NCBI GenBank assembly: GCA_000507305.1
Contig: DF242462.1
Coordinates: 27,849 to 91,848 of the forward strand
Direction: 5' to 3'
Source: Breviolum minutum Mf 1.05b.01
Taxonomy: Eukaryota > Sar > Dinophyceae > Suessiales > Symbiodiniaceae
Length of the DNA: 64,000 nt
The translations under genes were made by a program, and so were the position numbers. Positions 1-10,399 of the stretch are shown in pieces. Each line of letters begins with the position of its first letter. Within the stretch, counting starts at the first letter, position 1. The notes under the pieces are model-generated. The model was not told the DNA's origin. It searched no databases and saw only the letters and a list, made by a program, of their open reading frames with translations.

Positions 1-430
1 CCAAAATGGACTTGAACTCAAAAATAAAATCCAAAATGGATTTGAACTCGAAAATAAAACCCCCAGATGGATTTGAACTCAAAAATAAAATCCCAAACGG
101 ATTTGAACTCAAAAAAAACCCGAACGAATTTGAACTCAACGGATTTGAACTCAAAAATAAAATCCCAAACGGATTTGAACTCAAAAATAAAATCCCAAAC
201 GGATTTGAACTCAAAAATAAAATCCCAAACGGATTTGAACTCAAAAATAAAATCCCAAACGGATTTGAACTCAAAAAGTAAAGTCCCAAACGGATTTGAA
301 CTAAAAAATAAAATCCAAAATGGACTTGAACTCGAAAATAAAATCCAACACGGATTTCAACTCATAAAAAAAATCCAAAATGAAACGTGTGGGGGAAAAA
401 ACTTCATTCAAGTTTTGGACAAAAAGTAAA
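1..430 (+). repeat. degenerate ~26-bp satellite array, left arm
   Basis: Tandem units of the form GGATTTGAACTCAAAAATAA repeat about 14 times. The regular central part (142-275) is nearly perfect and the edges are diverged. The array is open in two frames, but the encoded 'protein' is only the repeat, so I do not call it a gene. The same unit recurs in inverse orientation at 780-1455 and again at 9930-10390. Confidence 0.9.
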
Positions 431-437
431 ATCCCAC

Positions 438-668
438 AAAAAGTTAAAGTTCAAATCCAATTTGAACTTTAAATGTTTTTAGACTCATGCACGACATTTT
501 TTAATGTTTTTCCTTTCTACTTGAGCCTTAGAAAGAAAAACTACCCGTGAAAATGATGGTTTTCACGGGTAGTTTTCTGTTTCTAAGGCTCAATTCCAAG
601 GGAAAAAAATAAAAAAGTGTCGTGCATGAGTCTAAAAACAGTTAAAGTTCAAATTGGATTTGAACTTT
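438..668. repeat. large near-perfect palindrome
   Basis: The left arm runs from about 438 to 552 and the right arm from about 555 to 668, with almost no spacer. Matching blocks include TAGACTCATGCACGACA on the left against TGTCGTGCATGAGTCTA on the right, GAGCCTTAGAAA against TTTCTAAGGCTC, and ACTACCCGTGAAAA against TTTTCACGGGTAGT at the centre. The arms differ by small indels. Both sides continue into oppositely oriented satellite arrays. Confidence 0.9.
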
Positions 669-779
669 ATCTTTTTTGGAGATTTTATTCTTTGTCCAAA
701 ACTTTGCTGAAGTTCTCGCTCCGACACATTTCGAAAACAAATTGACACAAACAAAAACAAAATTCAAACTCATGTTTGC

Positions 780-1455
780 ACTTTGACGGTTCAATTTCAT
801 TTTTGGCAAATTATGTTTGAACTGAAGTCATTTTGATTCTTTATGTCTGCTTCAAATCCATTTTGGATTTTTTTCTGAGTTCCAACTTGGAATTTGTTCT
901 GAGAACTTTTTTTTTGAACAAATCCATTTTGGATTGTATTTTCTGATCTCCAATTTGGAAGGTTTTTGGGAGCAAATTGACGAACGTCCATTTTGGATTT
1001 TGTTTTTGATTCCAAACCGATTTTGGATTTTATTTTAAATTTTAGAGTTCAAACCCGTTTTTGGATTTTCTTTTTTGCGTTCAAATCCCTTTTGGATTGA
1101 ATGTTCTCAGTTCAAATACATTTTGCATTTTTTTGGGGGCTCAAGTTCAAATACATTTTGGATTTTGTCTGTGGGTTCAATTCCATTTGGGATTTTTTCA
1201 AAGTTCAAAAATCTTTTTTGGAATCAGTGTTCTGAGTTTTTAACCCATTTATATAGGATTTTGAATTTTTGAGTTCAAATCCATCTGGGAATGTTAGTTT
1301 TGAGTTCAAATCTATTTGGATTTTATTTTTGAGTTCGNAATCAGTGTTCTGAGTTTTTTAACCCATTTATATAGGATTTTGAATTTTTGAGTTCAAATCC
1401 ATCTGGGAATGTTAGTTTTGAGTTCAAATCTATTTGGATTTTATTTTTGAGTTCG
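780..1455 (-). repeat. degenerate satellite array, right (inverted) arm
   Basis: Diverged units such as TTTGGATTTTATTTTTGAG are the reverse complement of the unit in 1-430. Spacing is irregular (about 25-60 bp). It includes a 116-bp segment present twice on either side of a single N (1222-1337 and 1339-1455). Confidence 0.85.
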
Positions 1456-1469
1456 AATATCAACCCTGG

Positions 1470-1575
1470 CTTAAGGGGGGGGGACCTACCCCCACCATCG
1501 AAAATGTAATAAATTACATTTTTATACGTACCCCCGTGCATAAATGTAATTTATTACATTTTCTGTTGGGGGTGG
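1470..1575. mobile_element. small hairpin element with C/G-run ends
   Basis: Two copies of an AATGTAATAAATTACATT-type palindrome (about 1503-1519 and 1544-1560) lie inside longer inverted ends, GACCTACCCCCACC on the left and GGGGGTGGTC on the right. No other copy was found in the window. Confidence 0.55.
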
Positions 1576-1782
1576 TCTGTTAAAAATCCAATGGTATGTC
1601 ATCAGTGTCAGCACAGTCTAAAACAGATCTATCCAAGATTCACCAGAAACTGCGAAAGCTGGAAGAAGTCTGCGTGATGACATGGACTGCAAGAAGTCAA
1701 CATCTCTTCCATCGGCTCCGGAATCAAAACCAAACAAACAGCTTCACAAGGCTTCAAAAAATCTGAACTTCGAGCTTGCTTT

Positions 1783-2261
1783 TCACCCGACTGGCAAGAC
1801 TGCTGGAGTGGTGTCCTCCATCTGGCGCACTAAATCTTGCAACTGCTTTGTTGCAATGTCCAAGTTGTTTCCGGGAACAACTGTTGACAAATGCCAATGC
1901 ACATGTCTCCCAAAATCTTTGGGTTTACCCGTTATGGCGATGTCAAAATACATTGCCATTCGAAGGCAAACTTCTGTCCACAAAATTGTGTTCTGACCAT
2001 GCTTACTTTTGTAAGAAAAAAAACCTTTGTCATCCAAAATGGACACGCCCTTAGCTTTGTACAAATTGGGCAGTCCTGTCATGAATTCTTCGATCCGTTT
2101 GGATCCGGCGAGTGTCTTTGTGAAATCTTTGGCGGTAAAACCTTTCACCACACACCCTGAAATCATCTCACTGTCCAGCTTCGCCACAGGAGGAGCCTCG
2201 TTTTCATCAACTGTTGGCACCTTGATGTTGCGGAGCTTCCGGAGAGCGTGCAGCGCTCCAG
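1783..2261 (-). CDS. coding exon, unrecognised protein (159 codons)
   Basis: On the minus strand a pyrimidine-rich acceptor (TTTTTTCTCTCAG) at 2262-2274 is followed by an open frame of 158 codons to a TGA at 1783-1785. The frame begins (2 nt) then GALHALRKLRNIK and ends ...VRQMEDTTPAVLPVG. Composition is ordinary globular protein with no low complexity. I see no motif that names a family. There is no ATG near the 5' end, so this is an internal or terminal exon. A GTGAAA directly at the stop could be a donor instead, so the last residues are uncertain. No upstream exon was identified; the adjacent left flank is satellite. Confidence 0.6.
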
Positions 2262-2744
2262 CTGAGAGAAAAAATTACCCTATAAGAGGCTAAGTGTATG
2301 TTACTTTTTTGTGATTTTGCTACCTTTTCTCATTTGAATACTATATATTTATACATAATATGATTTTGATATGATATCTGCTCAAGCTGTGGGGCTTGAC
2401 CTCCGTAAATTGGAGGTAAAGAGGCAAGTAGGCAACTCTCGAGCCCAGGGCCGCTGGTGGTCTCGATTCAAATGACCGGGCAGCCCTAGAGCTCTTTTCT
2501 TCCTTTTCTTGCTTGTTATTGTAGAAAACGTTGCAAAACCCTTTTGGATACTATATTGCTGTGATTTTGCTACCTTTTCTCATTTAGATATTATATATAT
2601 ATATATATCATATATTTTCAGAAAAGGTAGCACAATGTATGATATGATATGATTTTGGCACAATTTTTGGCTCAATCCACTACGGAGCCCCTATCCAAAC
2701 CGTATCGTTTCCATCCACATCCCAACTATAAACTAAATTAGTCT

Positions 2745-3080
2745 CTAGGGGCCCCTATAAGAGGCAAGGAAGGAGGAAAAAAGGAAAAAACCACGTTTTG
2801 GAAAATGTGATTTTTTCGTTGTTTGCCCATTTTTGCCCATTATGTCCTCTATATTACCCCTATAAGAGGCCAGGAAGGAGGAAAAAAGGAAAAAACCACG
2901 TTTTGGAAAATGTGGTTTTTTCGTTGTTTGCCCATTTTTGCCCATTATGTCCTCTATATTACCCCTATAAGAGGCAAGGAAGGAGGAAAAAAGGAAAAAA
3001 CCACGTTTTGGAAAATGTGGTTTTTTCGTTGTTTGCCCAATTTTTGCCCATTATGTCCTCTATATCACCCCTATTAGGGG
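2745..3080. repeat. ~110-bp tandem repeat, three copies
   Basis: Three nearly identical units run from CCCCTATAAGAGGCAAGGA to TGCCCATTATGTCCTCTATA (about 2752-2853, 2859-2960, 2964-3067). Each contains an internal hairpin, ACCACGTTTTGG then AAAATGTGGT. The ORFs across it are by-products of the repeat. Confidence 0.9.
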
Positions 3081-3590
3081 GGGAACGTATCAAATCCATG
3101 AGTATTTCAGGAGATCTGACCCCTACCCCCCCTTAACAAATTACATCAAACTGGTTAGACTTTCCAACAATACTGATGGGTAACCCCCTTAAAACTTTGC
3201 AGGGCAGTCCATAAATCATGCCATCCCCATAAAGAAAATAGGCCCCAGAAAAGACTTCAAGGATGTTCCCATCAAACCATGTGTTTTGGAGCCTTGAGTG
3301 GGGTTTAGCTTTGGCCCCTACCCCTGCTCAAAAATTATACTCTGACCCGTGCACCAAGCCATCTTCATTTCACGATAGTTCATGCATGTTCGGGATTCCA
3401 ACCTTTTCGACTGGCTCTTCCTTGCTCCTTTTCACCGCCTGTGCACAAAGAGGTGAAATTGACAGGGCTGCGCTCTGCTAGTGGGGTTCACTGTTGAGGG
3501 TGAGTATGTTAGCGAAGTCACCATGGAGAGTTGGGGCTGGAGCAAGAGCCTTTGTTTGAAAAACTCGGATTAACCCCAAATCTCAACTAG
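3081..3590. other. no gene recognised
   Basis: Unique-looking sequence with open frames on both strands. None has convincing splice sites or protein-like composition. Confidence 0.4.
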
Positions 3591-3594
3591 GCAC

Positions 3595-3785
3595 TAGCGT
3601 GCCCATTTTGGAGCCTCTTTGGTTTTGAAAAAACGTGCCCATTTTGGAGCCTCTTTGGTTTTGAAAAAACGTGCCCATTTTGGAGCCTCTTTGGTTTTGA
3701 AAAAATGTTTCCAAATTTTGGAGCCTCTTTGGTTGTGAAAAAACGTGCCCATTTTGGAGCCTCTTTGGTTTTGAAAAAAAAACAC
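3595..3785. repeat. 36-bp minisatellite, five units
   Basis: The unit GTGCCCATTTTGGAGCCTCT plus TTGGTTTTGAAAAAAC repeats five times with few changes. The fourth unit carries TTTCCAAATTTTG in place of GCCCATTTTG. The reading frames through it are periodic and not considered coding. Confidence 0.9.
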
Positions 3786-4949
3786 CTGGGCCAACATATC
3801 TTTTTAATCACCACCAACACCACAAAGCTGGCCTGAAGAGAAGGTTCTGGCAGGCCTTGTGAGCGTGACGCAAGGGAATGAATGCTGAATGTCGTAGAGA
3901 AATAATATCCAGACTTTGCTGGGGGGCATGACTTGTCAAAGCACCTGGGCCCATAAGGAAACCGATCCCGTGGAACTTTTGCCACTACCAAGTCTTTCTT
4001 ATTTTCTCACACAAAAAAAAAGGCAAATGGTGTTCTGAAATCTCAAATCACGACCCTGCTGCTAGCCTGCGTGCCCATGCTCCGTCTGCTCTGAAGTCGG
4101 TTCCTGATCAAGCACTCAAAGCAACACATTGCAAAGTGTTAAGGAGGCAGGGTCACTGTGATTGTCAGATTTTAAGTTGCCTCCTTTTGGTCATTTTGCA
4201 GGGCCGGAAGGGGGCCCGGAAAATGGGGGGAAACGTGCCAGAAGTCTCCAACAAGACTCACTGAACATCTTAAAGTCTGAACATCATGAAAAATACTGTC
4301 TAGACAAGGCAATCATGTCAAACAGATCTGACGCTGAAGCCTCACAATCTACCTTCAAAAACCCCAAAGATCCCAAAATATCCCAAAACAATCCCTGGGG
4401 CACCCACTGTGACTGTGATGGTCCGCTCTCTTTTCATGCAGCTTGTCCTCTGTCCACCTGAATGCCCATAAAAAAGAGGCTGTTGTTTGGTCCGGCAACG
4501 GGCTCAGAAAAAGGCCTTTGGAGTTCATAAATCATATTTTGGGCCCAAAAAGGTCAACCACCAATCACTTGGGGTGAAGAGGTATCATACCTTTAGGGTG
4601 TACCTTTTCTGAAACTCACCTAGCGCCCAAAACAGGCCATCCAGAAAGGAAATGAAGATTCATGAATATTCCAATCCAGTTTCCAACCCGTTCTGAAAAT
4701 ATGAACTCCTACCACATCTGCTTCACCAAGCAACCTTGCAGCAGCACATTGCCCTGCGACGAAGGTTCTGCCTCAGCAGCACGGATGGAAGATGCTGGAA
4801 GTAATGGGTGATGGAAGAAATGCCCTTGATTGCCCTTGCAGGGGACATGGTCTTGAAACAAGGGGTCTCCAGAGCCTATTGGTCTCAGATCTGAACTTTC
4901 TACACCAGCTAGCAAAAACTCAAACACCAACTATGATGTTTTGTTTTTT

Positions 4950-4950
4950 G

Positions 4951-5020
<70 letters not shown>

Positions 5021-5030
5021 GCTGCTGCTG
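4950..5030. repeat. (GTT)n trinucleotide microsatellite
   Basis: About 23 uninterrupted GTT/TTG units grade into GCT. On the minus strand it would encode poly-Asn after a protein-like stretch (5038-5120, reading ...DIFRQFGKSCEKFVGVPDDK). A coding homopolymer therefore cannot be excluded, but no splice site fixes it. Confidence 0.85.
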
Positions 5031-5428
5031 TTCTTGTCGTCTGGCACGCCTACGAACTTTTCACACGATTTGCCAAACTGCCGAAAGATGTCGGCCGCAA
5101 GATGTCTGCAAACATGCTCCAAGGGCCAAAGAACAAACTCAAAGACACCAACTCCGTAGCATGTTGATATATATTTATATATATATATATCTACATATAT
5201 CTCTTGATGATTTTTATTGTTCCTCAGCAACTATCATCTAGTATCAATCAATCACTCGCCCATGATGGACCATGCCTTGCAACATCCTTCAAAAAGACTG
5301 TCATGGACCGCCCCTGCAATTCAGCACGGGCAAACACACGAGGGCCGATGCTCAACTGTCAGCTCAGCACACTTGCCAAAAGATGCCAAAGCAGAGATCA
5401 TCCAAGATCACTTGACACCAAGATGCCT

Positions 5429-5914
5429 TCAAGGCTTCATCCATGTTCCCCTGCTCATGACCCACCCATGTTCACGCATGCCATCCCGGACAAACTCAGA
5501 CCTGGGGCATGGAGGGGGTGAACCATAGCTGCGGTTGAATGCCTTCAGATCATCATACTCAGAGTTGATCCTGCCCAAGCGGCTCTCCCTTCGATATTCC
5601 AATGTCTCGTCCAAATCACTGTCAGGAGATGGCGGTGGTGGTGGCGCCTTCTTCTTCATCGCCTTCATTGCCTTCATGACCTTCATAGATTTTGTGGCCC
5701 CCTGCGATTTCATTGCCGCCATGGCTTTCTTGGGGGCCACCTGTGCTTTCTTGGCTGACTTCATCACGGGAGCTGCAGCACGGGACTTGACCTGTGCTTT
5801 GTTGGATTTCTTGGCTGACTTCATCACGGGAGCTGCAGCACGGGACTTGACCTGTGCTTTCTTGGAGTTCTTGGCTGACTTCATCACTGGAGCTGCAGCA
5901 AGGGAGGTCTTCAT
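5429..5914 (-). CDS. low-complexity Met-Lys-Ala/Ser repeat protein, 161 aa
   Basis: Start ATG at 5912-5914, stop at 5429-5431. Residues about 1-60 contain three imperfect copies of a module with core AAPVMKSAKK...QVKSR, encoded by a ~60-bp tandem DNA repeat at 5755-5900. A Met-Lys-rich run (MKSQ..MKVMKAMKAMKKK) and six prolines follow. The C-terminal ~75 residues are ordinary: acidic DSDLDETLEYRRESRLGRI, then a segment with F-V-R-D-G-M-R-E-H-G-W-V. MKAMK-type repeats are common in dinoflagellate predicted proteins (general knowledge). The frame is open upstream to a further possible start at 6019; I chose the internal ATG because the repeat domain begins there. The C-terminal GWV segment resembles that of the ORF at 7716-8315. 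Function unknown. Confidence 0.6.
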   Translation of the reverse strand: MKTSLAAAPVMKSAKNSKKAQVKSRAAAPVMKSAKKSNKAQVKSRAAAPVMKSAKKAQVAPKKAMAAMKSQGATKSMKVMKAMKAMKKKAPPPPPSPDSDLDETLEYRRESRLGRINSEYDDLKAFNRSYGSPPPCPRSEFVRDGMREHGWVMSRGTWMKP

Positions 5915-6170
5915 GGGATGAGAGACCAACAGAGTACAGAAACAATGGCGATGACAGGGTTGCGATATGAACCTGATTGCGGCTATGAAGACACATGCAT
6001 ACACATTCAGCGTGTCCATGATGACTGGTGTCTACTCCAACGTATGGCGAGGGAGAAAGTTAGTGTTTCCCATATCCCCACGGGAATCTCCCCAGTTTTT
6101 GAAAACTGGGGTGATTCCCATAGCAGCCCTATGCCCGCTGAACTTGACGAGACTGACATCAAGTTGGATT

Positions 6171-6707
6171 CCCAAATCCAAGGGCCCACACTGCAGATTC
6201 GGAAGGCACCGCCGAAGCTACCCCATGCCCCGCTTTCTGCACACCTTTGAAGGCCAATCACAATCAACTTACAAAATATTACAAAATCAAAGCCGCCAAA
6301 AATATCACTTACCTTACACTTTACACTTTCCTGAGTCACACCTGGCCTTTATACCCTTCAGCATGCTACCTCACATTCCCTTACCCCACAGCATGTTCTT
6401 TAATCATGTTCAAGATTTCAGGCTTTGATTATCCATACATGAGGTAGAATCAGGAATCCACGCCACCATCTCTCCCTATCTATCTCCAAGTCTGGGGTGG
6501 CCACTCTTCGATTCTGGAAGGCTTTCAACCTCAAGTGGAAAAGTGTGGAAAAAGGCTCTGGGTGCTAAATTTCTGAAAGATGATCTCCCTGGAATAATAG
6601 ATTAAAATTTGATCAATATATAGATCATTATAGATCAAAGTTATGTCAACTTTTTGTCAAAAAAATCAAATCTATCCAAAGTGTGGGGGATAAGGAATGG
6701 AAGACTG
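6171..6707. repeat. 0.53-kb direct duplication, copy 1
   Basis: It begins near CCCAAATCCAAGGGCCCACA and ends near GGGGGATAAGGAATGGAAGA. It is over 95% identical to 6894-7424 by eye. It differs by a 10-bp local duplication (TTACACTTTACACTTTCC) and a 2-3 bp indel near 6590. No gene was recognised inside, although the minus frame is shared between copies. Confidence 0.85.
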
Positions 6708-6893
6708 TGGAACTTCTTGCCTGGTGGTTTCAGATTCTGACTGCGGCTGTGAAGACACATGTAGGGCTTCCATCATGACTTGTGTCTGTGCGAGCATTCG
6801 CCAAAAAACATGGAATTTCTCCCAGCAACATCCTATGAATAGAAGCTCTGTTACCAACAATAAATTCAACACAAACACTGAAGAGACTGATGA

Positions 6894-7424
6894 TGCCCAA
6901 ATCCAAGGGCCCACACTGCAGATTCGGAAGGCACCGCCGAAGCTACCCCATGTTCCGGTTTCTGCACACCTTTGAAGGCCAATCACAATCAACTTACAAA
7001 ATATTACAAAATCAAAGCCGCCAAAAATATCACTTACCTTACACTTTCCTGAGTCACACCTGGCCTTTATACCCTTCAGCATGCTACCTCACATTCCCTT
7101 ACCCCACAGCATGTTCTTTAATCATGTTCAAGATTTCAGGCTTTGATTATCCATACATGAGGTAGAATCAGGAATCCACGCCACCATCTCTCCCTATCTA
7201 TCTCCAAGTCTGGGGTGGCCACTCTTCGATTCTGGAAGGCTTTCAACCTCAAGTGGAAAAGTGTGGAAAAAGGCTCTGGGTGCTAAATTTCTGAAAGATG
7301 ATCTCTGGAATAATAGATTAAAATTTGATCAATAAATAGATCATTATAGATCAAAGTTATGTCAACTTTTTGTCAAAAAAATCAAATCTATCCAAAGTGT
7401 GGGGGATAAGGAATGGAAGACTGC
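6894..7424. repeat. 0.53-kb direct duplication, copy 2
   Basis: Second copy, offset by about 723 bp from the first. The intervening ~190 bp is not duplicated. It ends directly before sequence related to the 3' region of the next gene. Confidence 0.85.
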
Positions 7425-7496
7425 ACCACAGGCAAAGGCAAACATCTGTAACCCAGAATGCTCAAGAATTTTTTGCTGCACTTTCGCTCGCTGAAC

Positions 7497-7606
7497 TCAG
7501 TTGAGATGAGACACCAGCAATCCCAATGCGGTCTCTCTAAGACTCTCATGGCCCAACTCTCCATAATGCTGTACTTCAGGAGGGACGCTACCGATTCGGA
7601 ATGTTT
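7497..7606 (-). CDS. 3'-terminal coding exon, unrecognised
   Basis: A strong acceptor TTGTTTTTTCCTTAG at 7607 is followed by (2 nt) TFRIGSVPPEVQHYGELGHE... and stops at TGA 7497-7499. It may be the last exon of the gene whose larger ORF lies at 7716-8315, via a ~110-nt intron starting near the MADSG codons, but the donor there (GGGTCAGG) is weak. Confidence 0.55.
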
Positions 7607-7715
7607 CTAAGGAAAAAACAAGAAACAGAAAATCTAAGAAATCCCAACAACATCTAAGAACAACTGCTTCTAGGCATGAAAATGCAGCTGTCATCGCAAA
7701 GCTGCCATCTCAATC

Positions 7716-8315
7716 TCAGTCGGAGCCTGACCCAGAATCTGCCATCGCGGGCAGGGCCCAGCGCCAAGAAATGCGCCGCTCATGTGGCACACGCTCAACC
7801 CACTGATTTGGGTGACCTCGGATAACCCATCCGAGTGCTTTCATTCTGCTTTTGCAGAACCTGTAGAAGCTGAAAGACCTTTGAACAAAGACACCCAGGC
7901 GCTGATACTCACCTCGAATCTGCCTCAAGAGTTTCTTCACCTTTGATCTTTTCACATGTGGCACACGGATGAATGCAATGGGGGTCTGCTCCATAAAGTT
8001 CTTGATGGGGTAAGGCACTCGTGGGCGAGATTGGGCTTTAGCTCTTGCCTTAGCCTTAGCCTTTGGCGCAGCTGCCAAGGCTCTTGCCTTTGGTGCAGCT
8101 GCCAAGGCTCTTGCCTTTGGCGCAGCTTTTGGCAAAGGCACCACAGGCAAAGGCACCACAGGCAAAGGCATTACAGGACCTGGAACCACAACCACTGCAG
8201 GCGGTGGAGGCACTGAAACCTGTGGGGGCAAGCCAGGTGATGATGGTGGCGCTGACCTCAAACCCAAAGCATCCCGCATTGGGAAGTGTGGCAGGGGAAA
8301 TCCGACTCTGGGCAT
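7716..8315 (-). CDS. Pro/Ala/Lys-rich protein with conserved C-terminal segment, up to 199 aa
   Basis: ATG at 8313-8315, stop at 7716. Residues ~25-60 are proline/valine-rich. Residues ~60-95 are KAAPKARALAAAPK-type repeats that come from short tandem DNA repeats (8060-8170). Residues ~100-199 look globular and basic, with KRSKVKKLLRQIRGEYQRL and then F-C-K-S-R-M-K-A-L-G-W-V. The tail shares spacing with the gene at 5429-5914 (aromatic-x-x-x-M-x-x-x-G-W-V). The ATG could also be internal to a longer transcript. Function unknown; both genes probably belong to one low-complexity dinoflagellate-type family. Confidence 0.5.
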   Translation of the reverse strand: MPRVGFPLPHFPMRDALGLRSAPPSSPGLPPQVSVPPPPAVVVVPGPVMPLPVVPLPVVPLPKAAPKARALAAAPKARALAAAPKAKAKARAKAQSRPRVPYPIKNFMEQTPIAFIRVPHVKRSKVKKLLRQIRGEYQRLGVFVQRSFSFYRFCKSRMKALGWVIRGHPNQWVERVPHERRISWRWALPAMADSGSGSD

Positions 8316-8792
8316 CGCGTACGATCACGTGCGGATCGAAAAGATCTTAAGGGGCACTTCCGATCTGATTGAGCTCTTGAAAGCAACAGCAGGCTAACAT
8401 CAAATTTGTCAAGATGACCCAATATGATTTCAAAACTGTCAAGCATTTGAGAAAAAACTGTCCTTCAAATAAACTTCCATCGCAAAATTGCTCCAGTGAA
8501 TCATCGTGAATCATCCATCACGTTGGAAACATGTTCCCTGCAGCTTTCCACCGGCGGTCTGAGCACCCCAGGCATTACCATGCTCTGAAGCGGAAGCTTC
8601 CCCATGCGCAGGCTTCACCACGCCTTAGGCAAACGTTGAGAGGGCAGGAACTTGCAATCGAAAGAGCTCGTTTTGAAGAAAGGTTCATTTTTTGGCACAA
8701 ACTTCAATTCAATATCTATCAACTACCATTTCAAAGTTGACAGTCATCAGCATGCTGCAGAACTTAAACCACGTTCCTAGTAGAACCCTCAC

Positions 8793-8895
8793 ATGTCATG
8801 GTGTCTTGCTCAAACATGTCGACTTGTTCTTCCAGATACAGGCGCTTAGCTGAATACGAAAACTCTGGGTATCTTGCTTTGCTTCCCGGCTCCAA
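8793..8895 (-). CDS. internal coding exon, unrecognised
   Basis: Acceptor GTAGAAG at 8896, 34 codons (LEPGSKARYPEFSYSAKRLY...EQDTMT), donor T|GTGAGG at 8792. The helical, charged composition and good donor support a real exon. The phase does not join the 9175-9280 exon directly, so another exon or a different acceptor is needed. Confidence 0.5.
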
Positions 8896-9021
8896 CTTCT
8901 ACTTTTGTCGCCTAACAGTGGCAATTTGGCCCTCCCTACACAGCATTCCTGGTCTGCATGGCCCCCATGTGTTCCTACTCCAATGGTTTCCAATATTTTC
9001 CAGCGTGATAAGATCTGGATG

Positions 9022-9092
9022 TTTCCAAAAATAGGGGTACCCCAAAATGGATGGTTTCTAATGGAAAAAGCATCCATCTTGAAGCGTCTTTG
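9022..9092. mobile_element. family D element (partial)
   Basis: It begins GATGTTTCCAAAAATAGGGG, followed by TACCCCAAAATGGATGG. This is the left half of the family D hairpin that is complete at 28808, 37812, 47720 and 55099. The right half here is replaced by unrelated sequence. Confidence 0.6.
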
Positions 9093-9174
9093 GCAAAACA
9101 AAACAAAGAAATAACCCGGGAAGAGGAAAGCTATTTCTGGCCAAATACCTAGTGCGAATTCAACCCAACATTAC

Positions 9175-9280
9175 CCAGAATGTAAAGAAGGTGTTGACCA
9201 TCATGTTGAATCCTGGCCTTCAAATCAGACTCGGACGCCTCCCCCTTCTCTCTGGCAAGAATTTGCAAGCAAGAAGGAAC
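9175..9280 (-). CDS. internal coding exon, unrecognised
   Basis: Acceptor CTTTGGGCAG at 9281, 35 codons plus 1 nt (VPSCLQILAREKGEASESDL...LYIL), donor G|GTAATG at 9174. Both sites are good and the frame is clean. Confidence 0.65.
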
Positions 9281-9425
9281 CTGCCCAAAGACCACAAAGA
9301 TACTCAGTGTCAGTTGTGGCAGGCCTGACTGACTGGGAGAAAATGTCCTCAAAAGAAGAAACCAACATAAACCAACAAGTCAATAAAACAATGAAGGCAA
9401 CCTGAATAGTTCGCAATTGTTTTTC

Positions 9426-9585
9426 TTAGCCGCCCCCCCCCAAGCCAGACACAGCAGCCTCGTGATGGCCATTGGATTTTGCCCAAGTGTTTGCACCATT
9501 TGCCCCACCAACACTGCGAAACTTCAAGGTTTTTTCCGACAATTCTGTCGGTTCCCAGAAGAATTCGAACCAGTGTTTGGTAGTG
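9426..9585 (-). CDS. coding exon, unrecognised
   Basis: The minus frame reads ...TKHWFEFFWEPTELSEKTLKF and then SVGGANGANTWAK, with a stop at 9426. The acceptor is probably GCTTAAG at 9586. It may end earlier at a GTGTCTGG donor after ...NGHHEAA, which would be phase 0 and would splice to the 9175-9280 exon. Confidence 0.5.
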
Positions 9586-9929
9586 CTTAAGCTCAACGGG
9601 CCACGTTGGTGGCAAACAACCCGCCACATGATTGATAGGTGCGGAAAAAGAAAGTCAGAGACAGTGATAATGATAGAAAAGGATGGAACGTGGTAGGAAG
9701 ATATGAAAAGTCTCTGTTTTCTGGATGGAATGCTGTATAATGCTTTGCAATACCATTCTGACAGCAACATGACTTTCACTCGCTTGAGGCCTTTTGAAGC
9801 CAAAAACGGCAGGAATCACCACTGACCCCCACGTCCACTACTGGACCCCCACCCCCCCCCCTATAAATGTAACAAAAAATGAAATTTCTTGACGGTCCGT
9901 CCCCCCAAAAAATACATAATTAAGGGGGT

Positions 9930-10395
9930 ATTGATGTTCGAATCTATTTTGGATTCAAATACAATTTGGAATCTGCTTTCTGTTCAAATTTAGTTCAAAC
10001 CGATGTGGGAGTTTATTTTAGAGTTTAAATCCCTTTTGGATTTTATTTTCGAGCTCAAATCAATTTTGGATTTTATTTTTGAGTTCAGATCCACTTGGAT
10101 TTCAATTTTTTGAGTTCAAATCCATTGTGGATTCAAACCCAATTTGGAATCTGCTTTCGGTTTAAATTTAGTTCAAGCCCAGTTTGGATTTTATTTTTGA
10201 GTTCAGATCCCGTTTGGATTCAAATGTTCTGAGTTCAAATCCATTTTTGATTTTGTTTGTGAATTCAAATCCAATTAAAGTTTTACTGGGTTCAAGCTCA
10301 AAAGCATGTTGGATTCTGTGGTTGGAAAATCAAAACACTTTTGGATTTAATGCGGAAGAGAAAAAGAAATCGCATTCAAAATCCAAATGTTGTTT
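9930..10395 (-). repeat. second satellite array of the 26-bp family
   Basis: The same GGATTTTATTTTTGAGTTCA-like unit as at 780-1455, in the same orientation and more diverged. The two arrays bracket the 2-10 kb genes. Confidence 0.8.
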
Positions 10396-10399
10396 GTAC

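Noticed and set aside
6-429. Open frames across the left satellite array
   Set aside because: They only translate the tandem repeat and shift frame with each indel.
2655-2685. TTTTTGGCTCAA, resembling the end of the dinoflagellate spliced leader
   Set aside because: Only the last ~11 bases fit and the rest of the leader is absent. A chance match is likely.
5160-5200. TATATATTTATATATATATA as promoter TATA box
   Set aside because: Simple TA repeats recur at 47119, 42965, 63984 and elsewhere without relation to gene starts.
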